A program made the translations under genes and the position numbers. A stretch of 64,000 bases of DNA, taken from NCBI GenBank assembly GCA_016213105.1, contig JACRBN010000028.1, positions 61,237-125,236 on the forward strand, read 5' to 3'. This stretch comes from Chloroflexota bacterium. GTDB lineage: Bacteria; Chloroflexota; Anaerolineae; Anaerolineales; Villigracilaceae. Shown here piece by piece: positions 43,150-51,449 of the stretch; position 1 is the first letter of the stretch; each line of letters begins with the position of its first letter. The notes beneath the pieces were generated by a model. It searched no databases, was not told where the DNA came from, and was given only the letters and a program-made list of their open reading frames with translations.

Positions 43150-44661
43150 TTACGGCGTGATTACTTCGAAGATGACGGCCTGGTCATCGCGGTAGACTTC
43201 GCGCAGGCCAGGGTCGTCCGCAGCCATGCGCAGGAAAGCGCCGTGCTTCAGATCGGTGTGGATGTAGCGGGTCTCGAACGTGGACAGGATGACGCCCGAG
43301 GGATTCTCGAGCTTGCCCTGGGTGATGTTCACCCACAGATCGTACATCTCCGCGTCATACAATTGCATGTAGGTGGGATCCAGGCCGATCAGGTAGGTGT
43401 TGTGCGTGTTGTAGTAGAACAGGCGCGGGAAGTCGTCCCAGTCGGTTTGGAAGACACGCTCGCCCTCAGCGGTATTTTCCGCCAGCCAGGCGGACGCGCC
43501 CGCATAGAGGTAGTAAGGTTTACTCCCGCGCATGCTTTCCTGTGCGGCGGGAAGCGAGAGTCGCACCCCGAGGATCACCGTCAACGCAATCAATGCCGCG
43601 GGCCAATAGGCGCGCAGGGAAAAGGCGGGAAGCCCCAACGAGGCCGAATCCGATTCGGGAACGGGGGCAGGCCGCAGGTCGGAGAGCAGCGGGGACCAGG
43701 CCAGGGCGGCGAAGATCAGCGCGAAGGGGGGGAAATATTCTACGAAGCGGCGCGCCTCGAAGAGCATCAAGCCAAACAGCAGGGCGGCCAGCAATCCGAA
43801 GGCGGTGCGCGCGTCCATTTTGCGGCCCGAGAGTCCCAGCGCGAGGATGCCGCTGGCGAAGGCGGCCAGCGCGGGCAGGGAATTGTCGAGCAGTTGGCCC
43901 GTGTCGTAGGGGTACCACTCATTGCCTACGCGCACCGAGGTGGCATCGGCCAGCTTGGGCAGCATGTGCTGAATGGAAAAAAGGATGTTGTCGGGAAAAT
44001 AGGGATTGATGACCAGCCCCGCCAGGATCCCGCCGCCGATGAAGAGCAGCGGACGGAAGTCGAAGCGGCGTTCGGTCATGGCCACGGCCAGGAAGTGCAG
44101 GACGCCCATAGCCAGCAGGAGCGGAAAAGCATCGTAGGTCCAAACGTACAGGAAAGCCAGGAGCGCCAGCCGCCAGGTTTTACCCTCCAGCAGCCAGAGC
44201 ATGGCCAGCGCCAGCAGCATCAGCGAAAGCGACTGGGCGCGCGTGACGCTCATGCGATAGAGGAAGGCGTTTGAGATGGCCAGCAATCCCAGCGCCCACA
44301 GCCAGGCCAGCGGCACCTTCTGCCGATAAAACAAATACCAGATGGAGAGGAAAGCCAGGCTGGAGAAAAATATCGCGGCCCACTTGGCGCCGAGACGCAG
44401 GTCGCCGAAGGTGAAGGGCATCAGCGCCGCATGGAAGAGGAAGTGGTGATCGTAGAACTTGTCCGCGCTGAGGATGCTGAGCGGCAGGTAGGGAAAGGAC
44501 GGCTTCAAGCCCTCGGTGCGCATGAGGTAGGCCAGCTTGATGTGATAGAAGCCGTCGTTATCGGGCAGGTCGCGCGTGGCAAACTGGATGGCGGTCATGC
44601 CTGCGAAGAAGGCGGTGAACAGCAGGAGGGCAATCAGAAATGGAGGGAAACGCCTGGACAT
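43150..44661 (-). CDS. GT-C membrane protein, STT3/PMT-like
   Basis: A 503-residue protein from MSRRFPPF with about eleven membrane helices and a soluble C-terminal domain (about 395-503). The first loop, RDLPDNDGFYHIKLAYLMR, is the D-x-D...YH pattern of STT3-like oligosaccharyltransferases and related GT-C enzymes. The C-terminal domain has DWDDFPRLFYYNTHNTYLIGLDP. An ATG seven codons further upstream is possible; neither has a strong ribosome site. It probably modifies surface molecules with lipid-linked sugar. Confidence 0.72.
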   Translation of the reverse strand: MSRRFPPFLIALLLFTAFFAGMTAIQFATRDLPDNDGFYHIKLAYLMRTEGLKPSFPYLPLSILSADKFYDHHFLFHAALMPFTFGDLRLGAKWAAIFFSSLAFLSIWYLFYRQKVPLAWLWALGLLAISNAFLYRMSVTRAQSLSLMLLALAMLWLLEGKTWRLALLAFLYVWTYDAFPLLLAMGVLHFLAVAMTERRFDFRPLLFIGGGILAGLVINPYFPDNILFSIQHMLPKLADATSVRVGNEWYPYDTGQLLDNSLPALAAFASGILALGLSGRKMDARTAFGLLAALLFGLMLFEARRFVEYFPPFALIFAALAWSPLLSDLRPAPVPESDSASLGLPAFSLRAYWPAALIALTVILGVRLSLPAAQESMRGSKPYYLYAGASAWLAENTAEGERVFQTDWDDFPRLFYYNTHNTYLIGLDPTYMQLYDAEMYDLWVNITQGKLENPSGVILSTFETRYIHTDLKHGAFLRMAADDPGLREVYRDDQAVIFEVITP

Positions 44662-44800
44662 GGGTTGACTCTCGGGAAACAAAATTTAGACACGCTATAT
44701 CCGATTAGTCGTCAAAAAACGGGAAAGGTTACGGGGAAAACGGGAAGGCGCGGACATCAGGCTGCCTGTGTGCGATTGTAGTCCGAAATTCGCGCCACAT

Positions 44801-44830
44801 TTGCATTGCCAGGCAGCGATGGCGTATAAT
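44801..44830 (+). promoter_or_regulatory. Sigma-70-type promoter
   Basis: TTGCAT (44801-44806), an 18-base spacer and TATAAT (44825-44830), 43 bases before the DUF1801 start codon. Confidence 0.7.
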
Positions 44831-44873
44831 GCCGCTTACGTTTTTTATTGATATGGTAATAGAGGAGATTAAC

Positions 44874-45290
44874 ATGGCTGAGTTGAAGACCAAAAAGAAC
44901 GATGCGAGTGTCACGGACTTTCTGAATTCCGTCGCGGATGAACAACGCAGAAACGATGCCTTCACCGTGCTGGCGCTCATGCGGGAGGCGGCCCAGGCCG
45001 AGCCCAGCATGTGGGGCGAAAACATCGTCGGCTTCGGGTCGTATCATTATAAATACGCAAGCGGACAGGAGGGCGACTGGTTCCCCATCGGTTTCTCGCC
45101 GCGTAAACAGAACCTGACGTTGTACTCCATGAGCGGCTTCGAGCAGCATGCCCACCTGTTGTCGAAACTCGGAAAGCACAAGCTCGGCAAGAGCTGCCTG
45201 TACCTCAACAAACTCGCGGACGTGGACTTGAAAGTGCTCAATGAATTAATCACCCGCTGCATGGAAACCCTGTCCCAGCCCAAATCCTGA
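44874..45290 (+). CDS. DUF1801-family (YdhG-like) protein
   Basis: A 138-residue protein starting MAELKTKKNDASV after GAGGAG. The family pattern is clear: VADEQRRNDAFTVLALMREA, then WGENIVGFGSYHYKYASGQEGDWFPIGFSPRKQNLTLYSM and GKSCLYLNKLADVDLKVL. The fold is small alpha-beta and the function is unknown. An EamA transporter begins 16 bases later, so the two are likely cotranscribed from the promoter at 44801. Confidence 0.87.
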   Translation: MAELKTKKNDASVTDFLNSVADEQRRNDAFTVLALMREAAQAEPSMWGENIVGFGSYHYKYASGQEGDWFPIGFSPRKQNLTLYSMSGFEQHAHLLSKLGKHKLGKSCLYLNKLADVDLKVLNELITRCMETLSQPKS

Positions 45291-45306
45291 ACCTGCCGAT
45301 GCCTTC

Positions 45307-46176
45307 TTGAATAAACTCCTTGGCGCCCTGCTCATCGTCATTTCAGCGACCTCCTTCGGGACGCTGGCGATCCTTGGCCGTTACGCCTACGCGGACGGCA
45401 TGGACACGTTCACCATCCTGGCCCTGCGCTTCAGCTTCGCGGCGGCGCTGATGGCGCTGCTGCTGCTTGCGCGGCGGGAACCCTTTCCGCGCGGACGGAC
45501 GCTCTGGCAGTTGATCGGGATGGGCGCGATTGGCTACGTCGGCCAGTCGTATTCGTACCTGACCGCCATCCAGTTCGCCTCGGCGGGACTGGTAGCGCTG
45601 CTGCTCTACCTGTATCCCGTCTTCGTGGCGGTGCTCTCGGCGTTCTTCCTCAAGGAGAAGTTCAGCCTGCCCAAGCTGATTGCCCTGGGCCTGGCCACCC
45701 TGGGCGCGGCCCTGACCGCGAACCCGCAGGGCGGCAGTTGGACGGGCATCCTGTTTGCGATTGCGGCGGCGGGCATCTACTCGGTCTACATCATCGTCGG
45801 GACGGGCGTCATGCAGAAGGTCTCGGCCTTCCAATCCTCGACAGTGATCTTTGCCTCGGCGGGCACGGTGTACTGCACGCTGGCCCTCGTCAACGGGCCG
45901 CAGCTTCCGCAAACGGGAGCAGGCTGGGGGGCGGTCATCGCCACCGTGCTGGTCGCCACGGTCATCCCCGTCGCCACCTTCCTGGCGGGCTTGCAGCTCA
46001 TCGGCCCGACCAACGCCTCGATGCTCTCCACCCTCGAACCGATCGTGACCGTGCTGCTGGCGGCCTGGTTGTTTTCCGAAGCCCTGCCCTTCATGACCCT
46101 GGCGGGCGGCGCGTTGATTCTGTTGGCTGTCCTGCTGCTCGCCAGAAGCGAGCTGACTGGTAATCTCCCGGCCTGA
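45307..46176 (+). CDS. EamA-family (DMT) transporter
   Basis: A 289-residue protein with ten helices, beginning at TTG (LNKLLGALLIVISATSFGTLAILGRYAY). Repeat 1 closes with ALLLYLYPVFVAVLSAFFLKEKFSLPK and repeat 2 with NASMLSTLEPIVTVLLAAWLFSEALP, the standard DMT motifs. It is the third DMT carrier in the window. Substrate unknown. Confidence 0.88.
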   Translation: MNKLLGALLIVISATSFGTLAILGRYAYADGMDTFTILALRFSFAAALMALLLLARREPFPRGRTLWQLIGMGAIGYVGQSYSYLTAIQFASAGLVALLLYLYPVFVAVLSAFFLKEKFSLPKLIALGLATLGAALTANPQGGSWTGILFAIAAAGIYSVYIIVGTGVMQKVSAFQSSTVIFASAGTVYCTLALVNGPQLPQTGAGWGAVIATVLVATVIPVATFLAGLQLIGPTNASMLSTLEPIVTVLLAAWLFSEALPFMTLAGGALILLAVLLLARSELTGNLPA

Positions 46177-46308
46177 AAGTTTACATTTTTGTTAGGCGGT
46201 AAGTGATTTGCAAGGGGATAAAGGACGGCACTTCAACTATACTTCCGTTTGTATCAAATCAGACCCTAAAAGTATATTTACCGTTGGAATCTTTATCAAT
46301 TTAAGGAG

Positions 46309-47895
46309 ATGTTCATGCTCAGGAAATTGACTTTACTTGGGCTGGCGGCCGTGCTGTTGTTTGCGCCCTCCGCCCCGGTACAGGCTCAATCCAATTCGTC
46401 GCCCGCCCCCCGCCCGAACGCCGCGCCCAACGTCTTCCTCGACGTGTCGCAGCATCACTGGGCTGTGTCGTGGATCAACCAGCTTTACAGCGAAGGCGTC
46501 ACGGGCGGATGTGATTCCGATCCCCTGCGTTATTGCCCCGAACAAACTGTCAACCGCGCGCAAATGGCGATCTTCCTCGTGCGCGTCATCCACGGGCCTG
46601 CGTTCACCCCGCCCCCTGCCGCCGCCATCTTCGAGGATGTGCCCACGAATCATTGGGCCAACCGCTGGATCAACCAGCTCCACCTCGACGGCGTGACAGG
46701 CGGATGCAGCGGCGAAAGGCTGGTGTTCTGCCCGGGCACGGTCGTCACCCGCGGGCAGATGGCGGTCTTCCTGTTACGCGCCAAATACGGCGGGACCTAC
46801 GTCCCGCCCGTCTCGGACGATATCTTCAGCGACGTGCCCGCCGAATACTGGGCCAGGGATTGGGTCGCCCAGTTATACGCCGAGGGTTACACGGGCGGCT
46901 GCGGCTCCAATCCCCTGCGCTTTTGTCCCAATTCCTCTGTCACCCGCGCCCAGATGGCGGTCTTCCTGCTGCGCGCCATCCACGGCACCACCTACACCCC
47001 GCCCGCCATCGATCTGGTCGGCCCCAGCATTGCAGGCTGTCCCATCTATCCGCTCGATAACGTCTGGAACACGCCCATCGACAACCTGCCCGTCCACCCG
47101 CGTTCGGCGCAGTGGGTCAACTCCATCGGGCGGGACGCGCCCTTCCACATGCATTTCAGTTCGGGCACCTGGGGCGGCGGGCCAATCGGACTGCCGTTCA
47201 ATGTGATCTCGGGCGCGGCCGTCCCGAAATACACCCTCACGTTTCAATATCCATTGGAATCGGACGCAGGTCCCTACCCCATTCCCCCCAATCCCCAGCA
47301 GGAGTGGGGCGATGATGGTCACATCATCATCCTCGATACGGATGACTGCCACCTGTATGAAATCTACGACGCCACCTTCAGCGGCGGGAAGTGGTACGGC
47401 GGCTCGGGCGCGATCTGGGATTTGAATTCCAACGCCCTGCGCCCCGCGGGTTGGACCTCGGCGGATGCGGCGGGATTGCCGATCCTGCCCGGCCTGGTGC
47501 GCTATGACGAGGTACAGGCGGGCGTGATCAATCATGCCCTGCGCTTCACCGCCCATGAAAGCAACAGCTACATCTGGCCCGCGCGCCATCTTACCAGCGG
47601 CAGCCCGGGCGTGCTCACCTCCATCCCGCCGATGGGCGCCCGCTTCCGCTTGAAGGCCTCCTACGATATATCGGGCTTTCCGCCCGAGATGCAGGTCATC
47701 CTGCAAGCCATGAAGACCTACGGCATCATCCTGTCCGATAACAGCAGCCAGCAGCGCTGGACGGTGACGGGCACCCCCGACTCGCGCTGGAACCAGGTCA
47801 TCGTCCACACCCTGGATGTGCTGACAGGAGACGACTTCGAAGCGGTCGACGAATCCAGCCTGATGCTGGATCCCAACTCGGGCCAGGCCCGCTGA
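46309..47895 (+). CDS. Secreted SLH-repeat protein with a conserved domain of unknown function
   Basis: A 528-residue secreted protein. The signal peptide is about residues 1-27 (LTLLGLAAVLLFAPSAPVQAQ). Three SLH-type repeats follow (about 42-230), each with 'F.DV...HWA..WI.QLY..GVTGGC...PL..CP...V.RAQMA.FL.R..HG', including the paired cysteines that are frequent in Anaerolineae. The C-terminal 280 residues (PIYPLDNVWNTPIDNLPVHPRSAQW to the end) form one domain with WDLNSNALRP and GWTSADAAGLPILPGLVRYDE. I know similar secreted domains but no function. It is a paralogue of the 48405 gene. Confidence 0.85.
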   Translation: MFMLRKLTLLGLAAVLLFAPSAPVQAQSNSSPAPRPNAAPNVFLDVSQHHWAVSWINQLYSEGVTGGCDSDPLRYCPEQTVNRAQMAIFLVRVIHGPAFTPPPAAAIFEDVPTNHWANRWINQLHLDGVTGGCSGERLVFCPGTVVTRGQMAVFLLRAKYGGTYVPPVSDDIFSDVPAEYWARDWVAQLYAEGYTGGCGSNPLRFCPNSSVTRAQMAVFLLRAIHGTTYTPPAIDLVGPSIAGCPIYPLDNVWNTPIDNLPVHPRSAQWVNSIGRDAPFHMHFSSGTWGGGPIGLPFNVISGAAVPKYTLTFQYPLESDAGPYPIPPNPQQEWGDDGHIIILDTDDCHLYEIYDATFSGGKWYGGSGAIWDLNSNALRPAGWTSADAAGLPILPGLVRYDEVQAGVINHALRFTAHESNSYIWPARHLTSGSPGVLTSIPPMGARFRLKASYDISGFPPEMQVILQAMKTYGIILSDNSSQQRWTVTGTPDSRWNQVIVHTLDVLTGDDFEAVDESSLMLDPNSGQAR

Positions 47896-47910
47896 TTCCT
47901 CCGCGAAATA

Positions 47911-47973
47911 AACCCTCGTCCTGAGCGGAGGACTGAGTGTTCTTCGCGAAGTCCGCAGTCGAAGGACAGGGTT
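47911..47973. repeat. Inverted intergenic repeat
   Basis: AACCCTCGTCCT (47911-47922) against AGGACAGGGTT (47963-47973), with inner strings GTCCTGAGC and GCAGTCGAAGGAC. It lies just behind the SLH gene. Confidence 0.55.
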
Positions 47974-48083
47974 AAAGCAAAAGTCCCGTACCAAATCCTC
48001 CTGCCTGCGCATAAACGGACCTGTTCTTTGCATTCCTGTTCCCTGTGACAAAAGGCGGGCTGGAAGCACGGCGGCGATTCGAA

Positions 48084-48218
48084 TAGACCTCTTGCATAAG
48101 GGACAAGAGAAACGTGTGAAAAACCTTTTGAACCACGGAGACACGGAAACACTGAGAAAACCAATTAAAAACTCTGTGCCTCCGTGGTTAGCGCTCTGGG
48201 ACTTTCGCAAGAGGTCTA
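48084..48218. mobile_element. MITE-like element with 12-bp perfect inverted ends
   Basis: TAGACCTCTTGC (48084-48095) is exactly inverted at 48207-48218. Inside is a second inverted pair, AACCACGGAG..CTCCGTGGTT. There is no coding frame. It looks like a non-autonomous transposon remnant. Confidence 0.6.
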
Positions 48219-48249
48219 ATATATAATGCACTTCAGCGGTAAAAAAACT

Positions 48250-48366
48250 TCTCCACCGTACATTGTTCCATCGGGACGTTGAAAACGCTGATCGGCGCTG
48301 AGAAAACAAAAAAGTCTGCGTTTTTCAGCGTTCATCTGCGTCCCCGCGGAGTTTGTACGGTGGAGA
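48250..48366. mobile_element. Second MITE-like element with 13-bp inverted ends
   Basis: TCTCCACCGTACA (48250-48262) is exactly inverted at 48354-48366. The inside holds AACGCTGATCGGCGCTGAGAA against TTTTTCAGCGTTCATCTGCG. It ends 38 bases before the start of the SLH-GH114 gene and so may carry its leader. Confidence 0.6.
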
Positions 48367-48404
48367 GAAAAAACCACCCTGTTTGGCCGCATGAGGAGGT
48401 CCGC

Positions 48405-50687
48405 ATGTTCAAAAGAATATTCCTGCTCGGATTGATGCTCGCGTTATCCCTGTCGGTGTCCGTCCCGGTCCAGGCGCAGCCCGCCGCGCGCCCGAGCGCC
48501 GCGCCCAACGTTTTCCTCGACGTGTCGCAATATCATTGGGCCGTGGCATGGATCAACCAACTCTACAACGAAGGCGTGACCGGCGGCTGCGGCACGGATC
48601 CCCTGATCTACTGTCCCAATGGGATCGTCAGCCGCGCGCAAATGGCGATCTTCCTCGTGCGCGTCATCCACGGGCCTGCGTTCACCCCGCCCCCTGCCGC
48701 GGCGGTCTTCGAGGATGTGCCCATCACCCATTGGGCCAACCGCTGGATCAACCAGCTCTACGCCGACGGCGTGACCGGCGGATGCGACACGGAGCCGCTT
48801 AGTTTCTGTCCCAACAAAGGCGTCACCCGCGCGGAGATGGCGGTCTTTCTGCTGCGCGCCGTCCACGGGGACGGCTACGTCCCGCCCGCCTCGGCGAACC
48901 TCTTCAGCGATGTGCCCGCGAATTTCTGGGCCAAAGACTGGATCGGGGCATTCTACGGTGAAAACTACACGGGCGGCTGCGGCACCAATCCCCTGCGCTA
49001 CTGTCCCACTGCGTCCCTCACCCGCGCCCAGATGGCCGTCTTCCTGCTGCGCGCCATCCACGGCCCGACCTACACCCCGCCCGCCATCGACCTGGTCGGC
49101 CCCAGCATCGGCGGCTGTCCCATTTACCCGCTGGATAACTACTGGAACACGCCCATCGACTCGCTGTCCGTCCACCCCCGCTCGGCGCAGTGGATCAACT
49201 CCATCGGGCGCAGTACCGGCTTCCACATGGACTTTGGCTCGGGCACCTGGGACGGCGGCCCAATCGGCATCCCCTACAATGTGGTTTCGGGCGCGGCGGT
49301 CACCAAATATAACGTCGACTTTTATTATCCCGACGAATCCGACCCTGGCCCTTACCCCATCCCCGCAAACCCGAAGCGTGAGTGGGGCTCGGACCATCAC
49401 ATCCTGACGGTCGACACGGACGATTGCAATCTCTACGAGATCTACGACGCCTCCTTCAGCGGCGGGCAATGGTCGGGCGGCTCGGGCGCCATCTGGGACT
49501 TGAACTCGAACGCCCTGCGCCCCGACGGCTGGACCTCCGCCGACGCGGCCGGCCTGCCAATCCTGCCTGGCCTGCTGCGCTACGATGAGATCGAGGCGGG
49601 CGTCATCAATCACGCCATCCGCTTCACGGCCAATGAAACCAACAGCTACATCTGGCCCGCGCGGCACCTCACCAGCGGCAGCCCGGGCGTGCTGACCTCC
49701 ACCCCGCCAATGGGCGCGCGTTTCCGCCTGAAAGCCTCCTACGACATCTCAGGCTTTGCGCCCGAGATGCAGGTCATTTTGCAGGCCATGAAGACCTACG
49801 GCATCGTCCTGGCCGACAATGGCTCGGACTGGTACATCAGCGGCGCTCCCGACGAACGCTGGGATAACGACATGCTGCACACCCTCGACGTGCTGACGGG
49901 CGCCAACTTCGACGCGGTGGACACCTCGCCGCTGATCGTCGACCCCGACTCGGGCGAGGCGCAATTACCCCAGTCCTATTGGCGCCCGGGCGTGGGCCAG
50001 ACCATCCAGTTGCAATACGCGGACGAGCTCAACCTGGGCTTCGACGTGGACATCTACAACATCGACCTGTTCGACGCCACCTCCACCGAGATCGCCACGC
50101 TCAAGGGCCAGGGCAAAAAGCTGATGTGCTACCTCAACGCGGGCGCCTGGGAGGACTGGCGTCCCGACGCGGCCAGCTATCCCGCCGCCGTGCTGGGCAG
50201 CGATTACGACGGCTGGCCCGGCGAAAAATGGCTCGACATCCGCCGTATCGACCTGCTGGCGCCCATCCTGCGCGCGCGGCTCGACCTGTGCAAATCCAAG
50301 GGCTTCGACGGCGTCGACCCCGACAACATCAACGGCTTCGCCAACCCCAGCGGCTTCCCGCTCACGGCCCAGAACCAGATCGACTTCAACGTCTGGCTCG
50401 CAAACGAGGCCCACGCGCGCGGCCTGTCCATCGGCATGAAGAACGACGTGGAGCAGATCACGACCCTGCTGCCCTTTTTCGACTGGGCGCTGGTCGAGGA
50501 CTGCTTTGCCCAGGGCTGGTGCGCCGACGTTTCACCCTTCATCGCGGCGGGCAAGCCGGTCTTCTCGGTCGAGTACACCGACAACGCCATCAACGTCACG
50601 CAGTACTGCGCGCAGATGACGAGCCTGGGCTTCTCGGGCATCGTAAAGAACCGCGGCCTGGATGCCGCCTTGCAGGCCTGTCCATAA
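48405..50687 (+). CDS. Secreted SLH protein with a C-terminal GH114 domain
   Basis: A 760-residue secreted protein starting MFKRIFLLGLMLALSLSVSV after GAGGAGG. Three SLH repeats (about 38-225) and the same unknown domain as the 46309 gene (about 235-505) are followed by a GH114-type domain (about 515-758): WRPGVGQTIQLQYADELN, FDVDIYNIDLFDA, LMCYLNAGAWEDWRPD, GFDGVDPDNINGF and ALVEDCF. GH114 enzymes cut alpha-1,4-galactosaminogalactan. Acidic residues in the DGVDPDN and VEDC strands fit a TIM-barrel hydrolase. The two SLH genes are diverged tandem duplicates, this one having gained or kept the enzyme domain. Confidence 0.87.
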   Translation: MFKRIFLLGLMLALSLSVSVPVQAQPAARPSAAPNVFLDVSQYHWAVAWINQLYNEGVTGGCGTDPLIYCPNGIVSRAQMAIFLVRVIHGPAFTPPPAAAVFEDVPITHWANRWINQLYADGVTGGCDTEPLSFCPNKGVTRAEMAVFLLRAVHGDGYVPPASANLFSDVPANFWAKDWIGAFYGENYTGGCGTNPLRYCPTASLTRAQMAVFLLRAIHGPTYTPPAIDLVGPSIGGCPIYPLDNYWNTPIDSLSVHPRSAQWINSIGRSTGFHMDFGSGTWDGGPIGIPYNVVSGAAVTKYNVDFYYPDESDPGPYPIPANPKREWGSDHHILTVDTDDCNLYEIYDASFSGGQWSGGSGAIWDLNSNALRPDGWTSADAAGLPILPGLLRYDEIEAGVINHAIRFTANETNSYIWPARHLTSGSPGVLTSTPPMGARFRLKASYDISGFAPEMQVILQAMKTYGIVLADNGSDWYISGAPDERWDNDMLHTLDVLTGANFDAVDTSPLIVDPDSGEAQLPQSYWRPGVGQTIQLQYADELNLGFDVDIYNIDLFDATSTEIATLKGQGKKLMCYLNAGAWEDWRPDAASYPAAVLGSDYDGWPGEKWLDIRRIDLLAPILRARLDLCKSKGFDGVDPDNINGFANPSGFPLTAQNQIDFNVWLANEAHARGLSIGMKNDVEQITTLLPFFDWALVEDCFAQGWCADVSPFIAAGKPVFSVEYTDNAINVTQYCAQMTSLGFSGIVKNRGLDAALQACP

Positions 50688-51274
50688 TGGGGCTGCTGAT
50701 CGCCATCGTCGGCCCGAGCGGGGTGGGCAAGACCAGCCTGTTGAACGCGCTCAACGCCCGCGGCGATTTTGCGGTCGGCCTCGAAAGCCACACCGAGCGC
50801 CCCTTCCAGGCCCTGTTCAAAGCGGATGCGCGCTACGCCCTGGCCAACCAGCTCGATTACCTGCTGTACCGCGCCGAACAGGAACGCGAGCTGCGCGCCG
50901 ACCCGCGCCCCGCGCTGACCGATGGCGGGCTGGACATGGACTTTTACGGCTTCACGCGACTCTTCCACGCGAACGGCTGGCTGGGCGACCCCGAGCTGGA
51001 CCTGTGCCGCCGCTTCCACGCCTGCGCCCGCAGCCTGCTCCCGCCTCCCGACCTGATCGTGGCCCTAAGCGCCTCCCGCCCAACCATCCGCGCCAGGCTG
51101 GCCGCCCGCGACCGCATCAACATCGCGTCCGAGGCGGACGCTGAGGCGCTGGAAACCTTCGTCGCCGAGTGGCTGGCCGCCATCCCCGAGAGTCAAATCC
51201 TGCGGTTGGATGTTACAGAAGAGGATGAAGGCTATGCGCGCAGCGTGAACCTCATCACCAGCAAATTGAGATGA
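50687..51274 (+). CDS. P-loop nucleoside kinase-like protein
   Basis: A 195-residue kinase. The P-loop is GPSGVGKTS (9-17). The order RPFQALFKADARYALANQLDYLLYRAEQE and LTDGGLDMDFYGFTRLFHANGWL matches deoxynucleoside kinases, including a late Arg-rich lid (ARLAARDRINIAS). The ATG overlaps the stop of the SLH-GH114 gene by one base (TAATG), so translation is coupled, which is odd for unrelated functions. It may act on deoxynucleosides in salvage. Confidence 0.75.
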   Translation: MGLLIAIVGPSGVGKTSLLNALNARGDFAVGLESHTERPFQALFKADARYALANQLDYLLYRAEQERELRADPRPALTDGGLDMDFYGFTRLFHANGWLGDPELDLCRRFHACARSLLPPPDLIVALSASRPTIRARLAARDRINIASEADAEALETFVAEWLAAIPESQILRLDVTEEDEGYARSVNLITSKLR

Positions 51275-51281
51275 CACAGTC

Positions 51282-51361
51282 CAACGTCGGGAAGCATTGG
51301 ACTCCAAAGTCTCCTGACTTTGGAAGTTCATGCCAACGTCGGGAGACGTTGGACTCCAACA
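51282..51361. repeat. Cluster of three GTC-GGA-GAC palindromes
   Basis: CCAACGTCGGGAAGCATTGG, CCAAAGTCTCCTGACTTTGG and CCAACGTCGGGAGACGTTGG lie in a row. The loops share GGGA/TCCT and the stems vary. The same family is at 28331-28378, and a piece lies in the terminator at 9935-9948. Confidence 0.75.
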
Positions 51362-51449
51362 ATTTGAAAAGTCGAAGCGCATCGGTTACACTTCGACCTC
51401 ACGGGCAGCCCCGGGGTTGCGCGCGACAACACTTTATTCGTGAGGAAGC

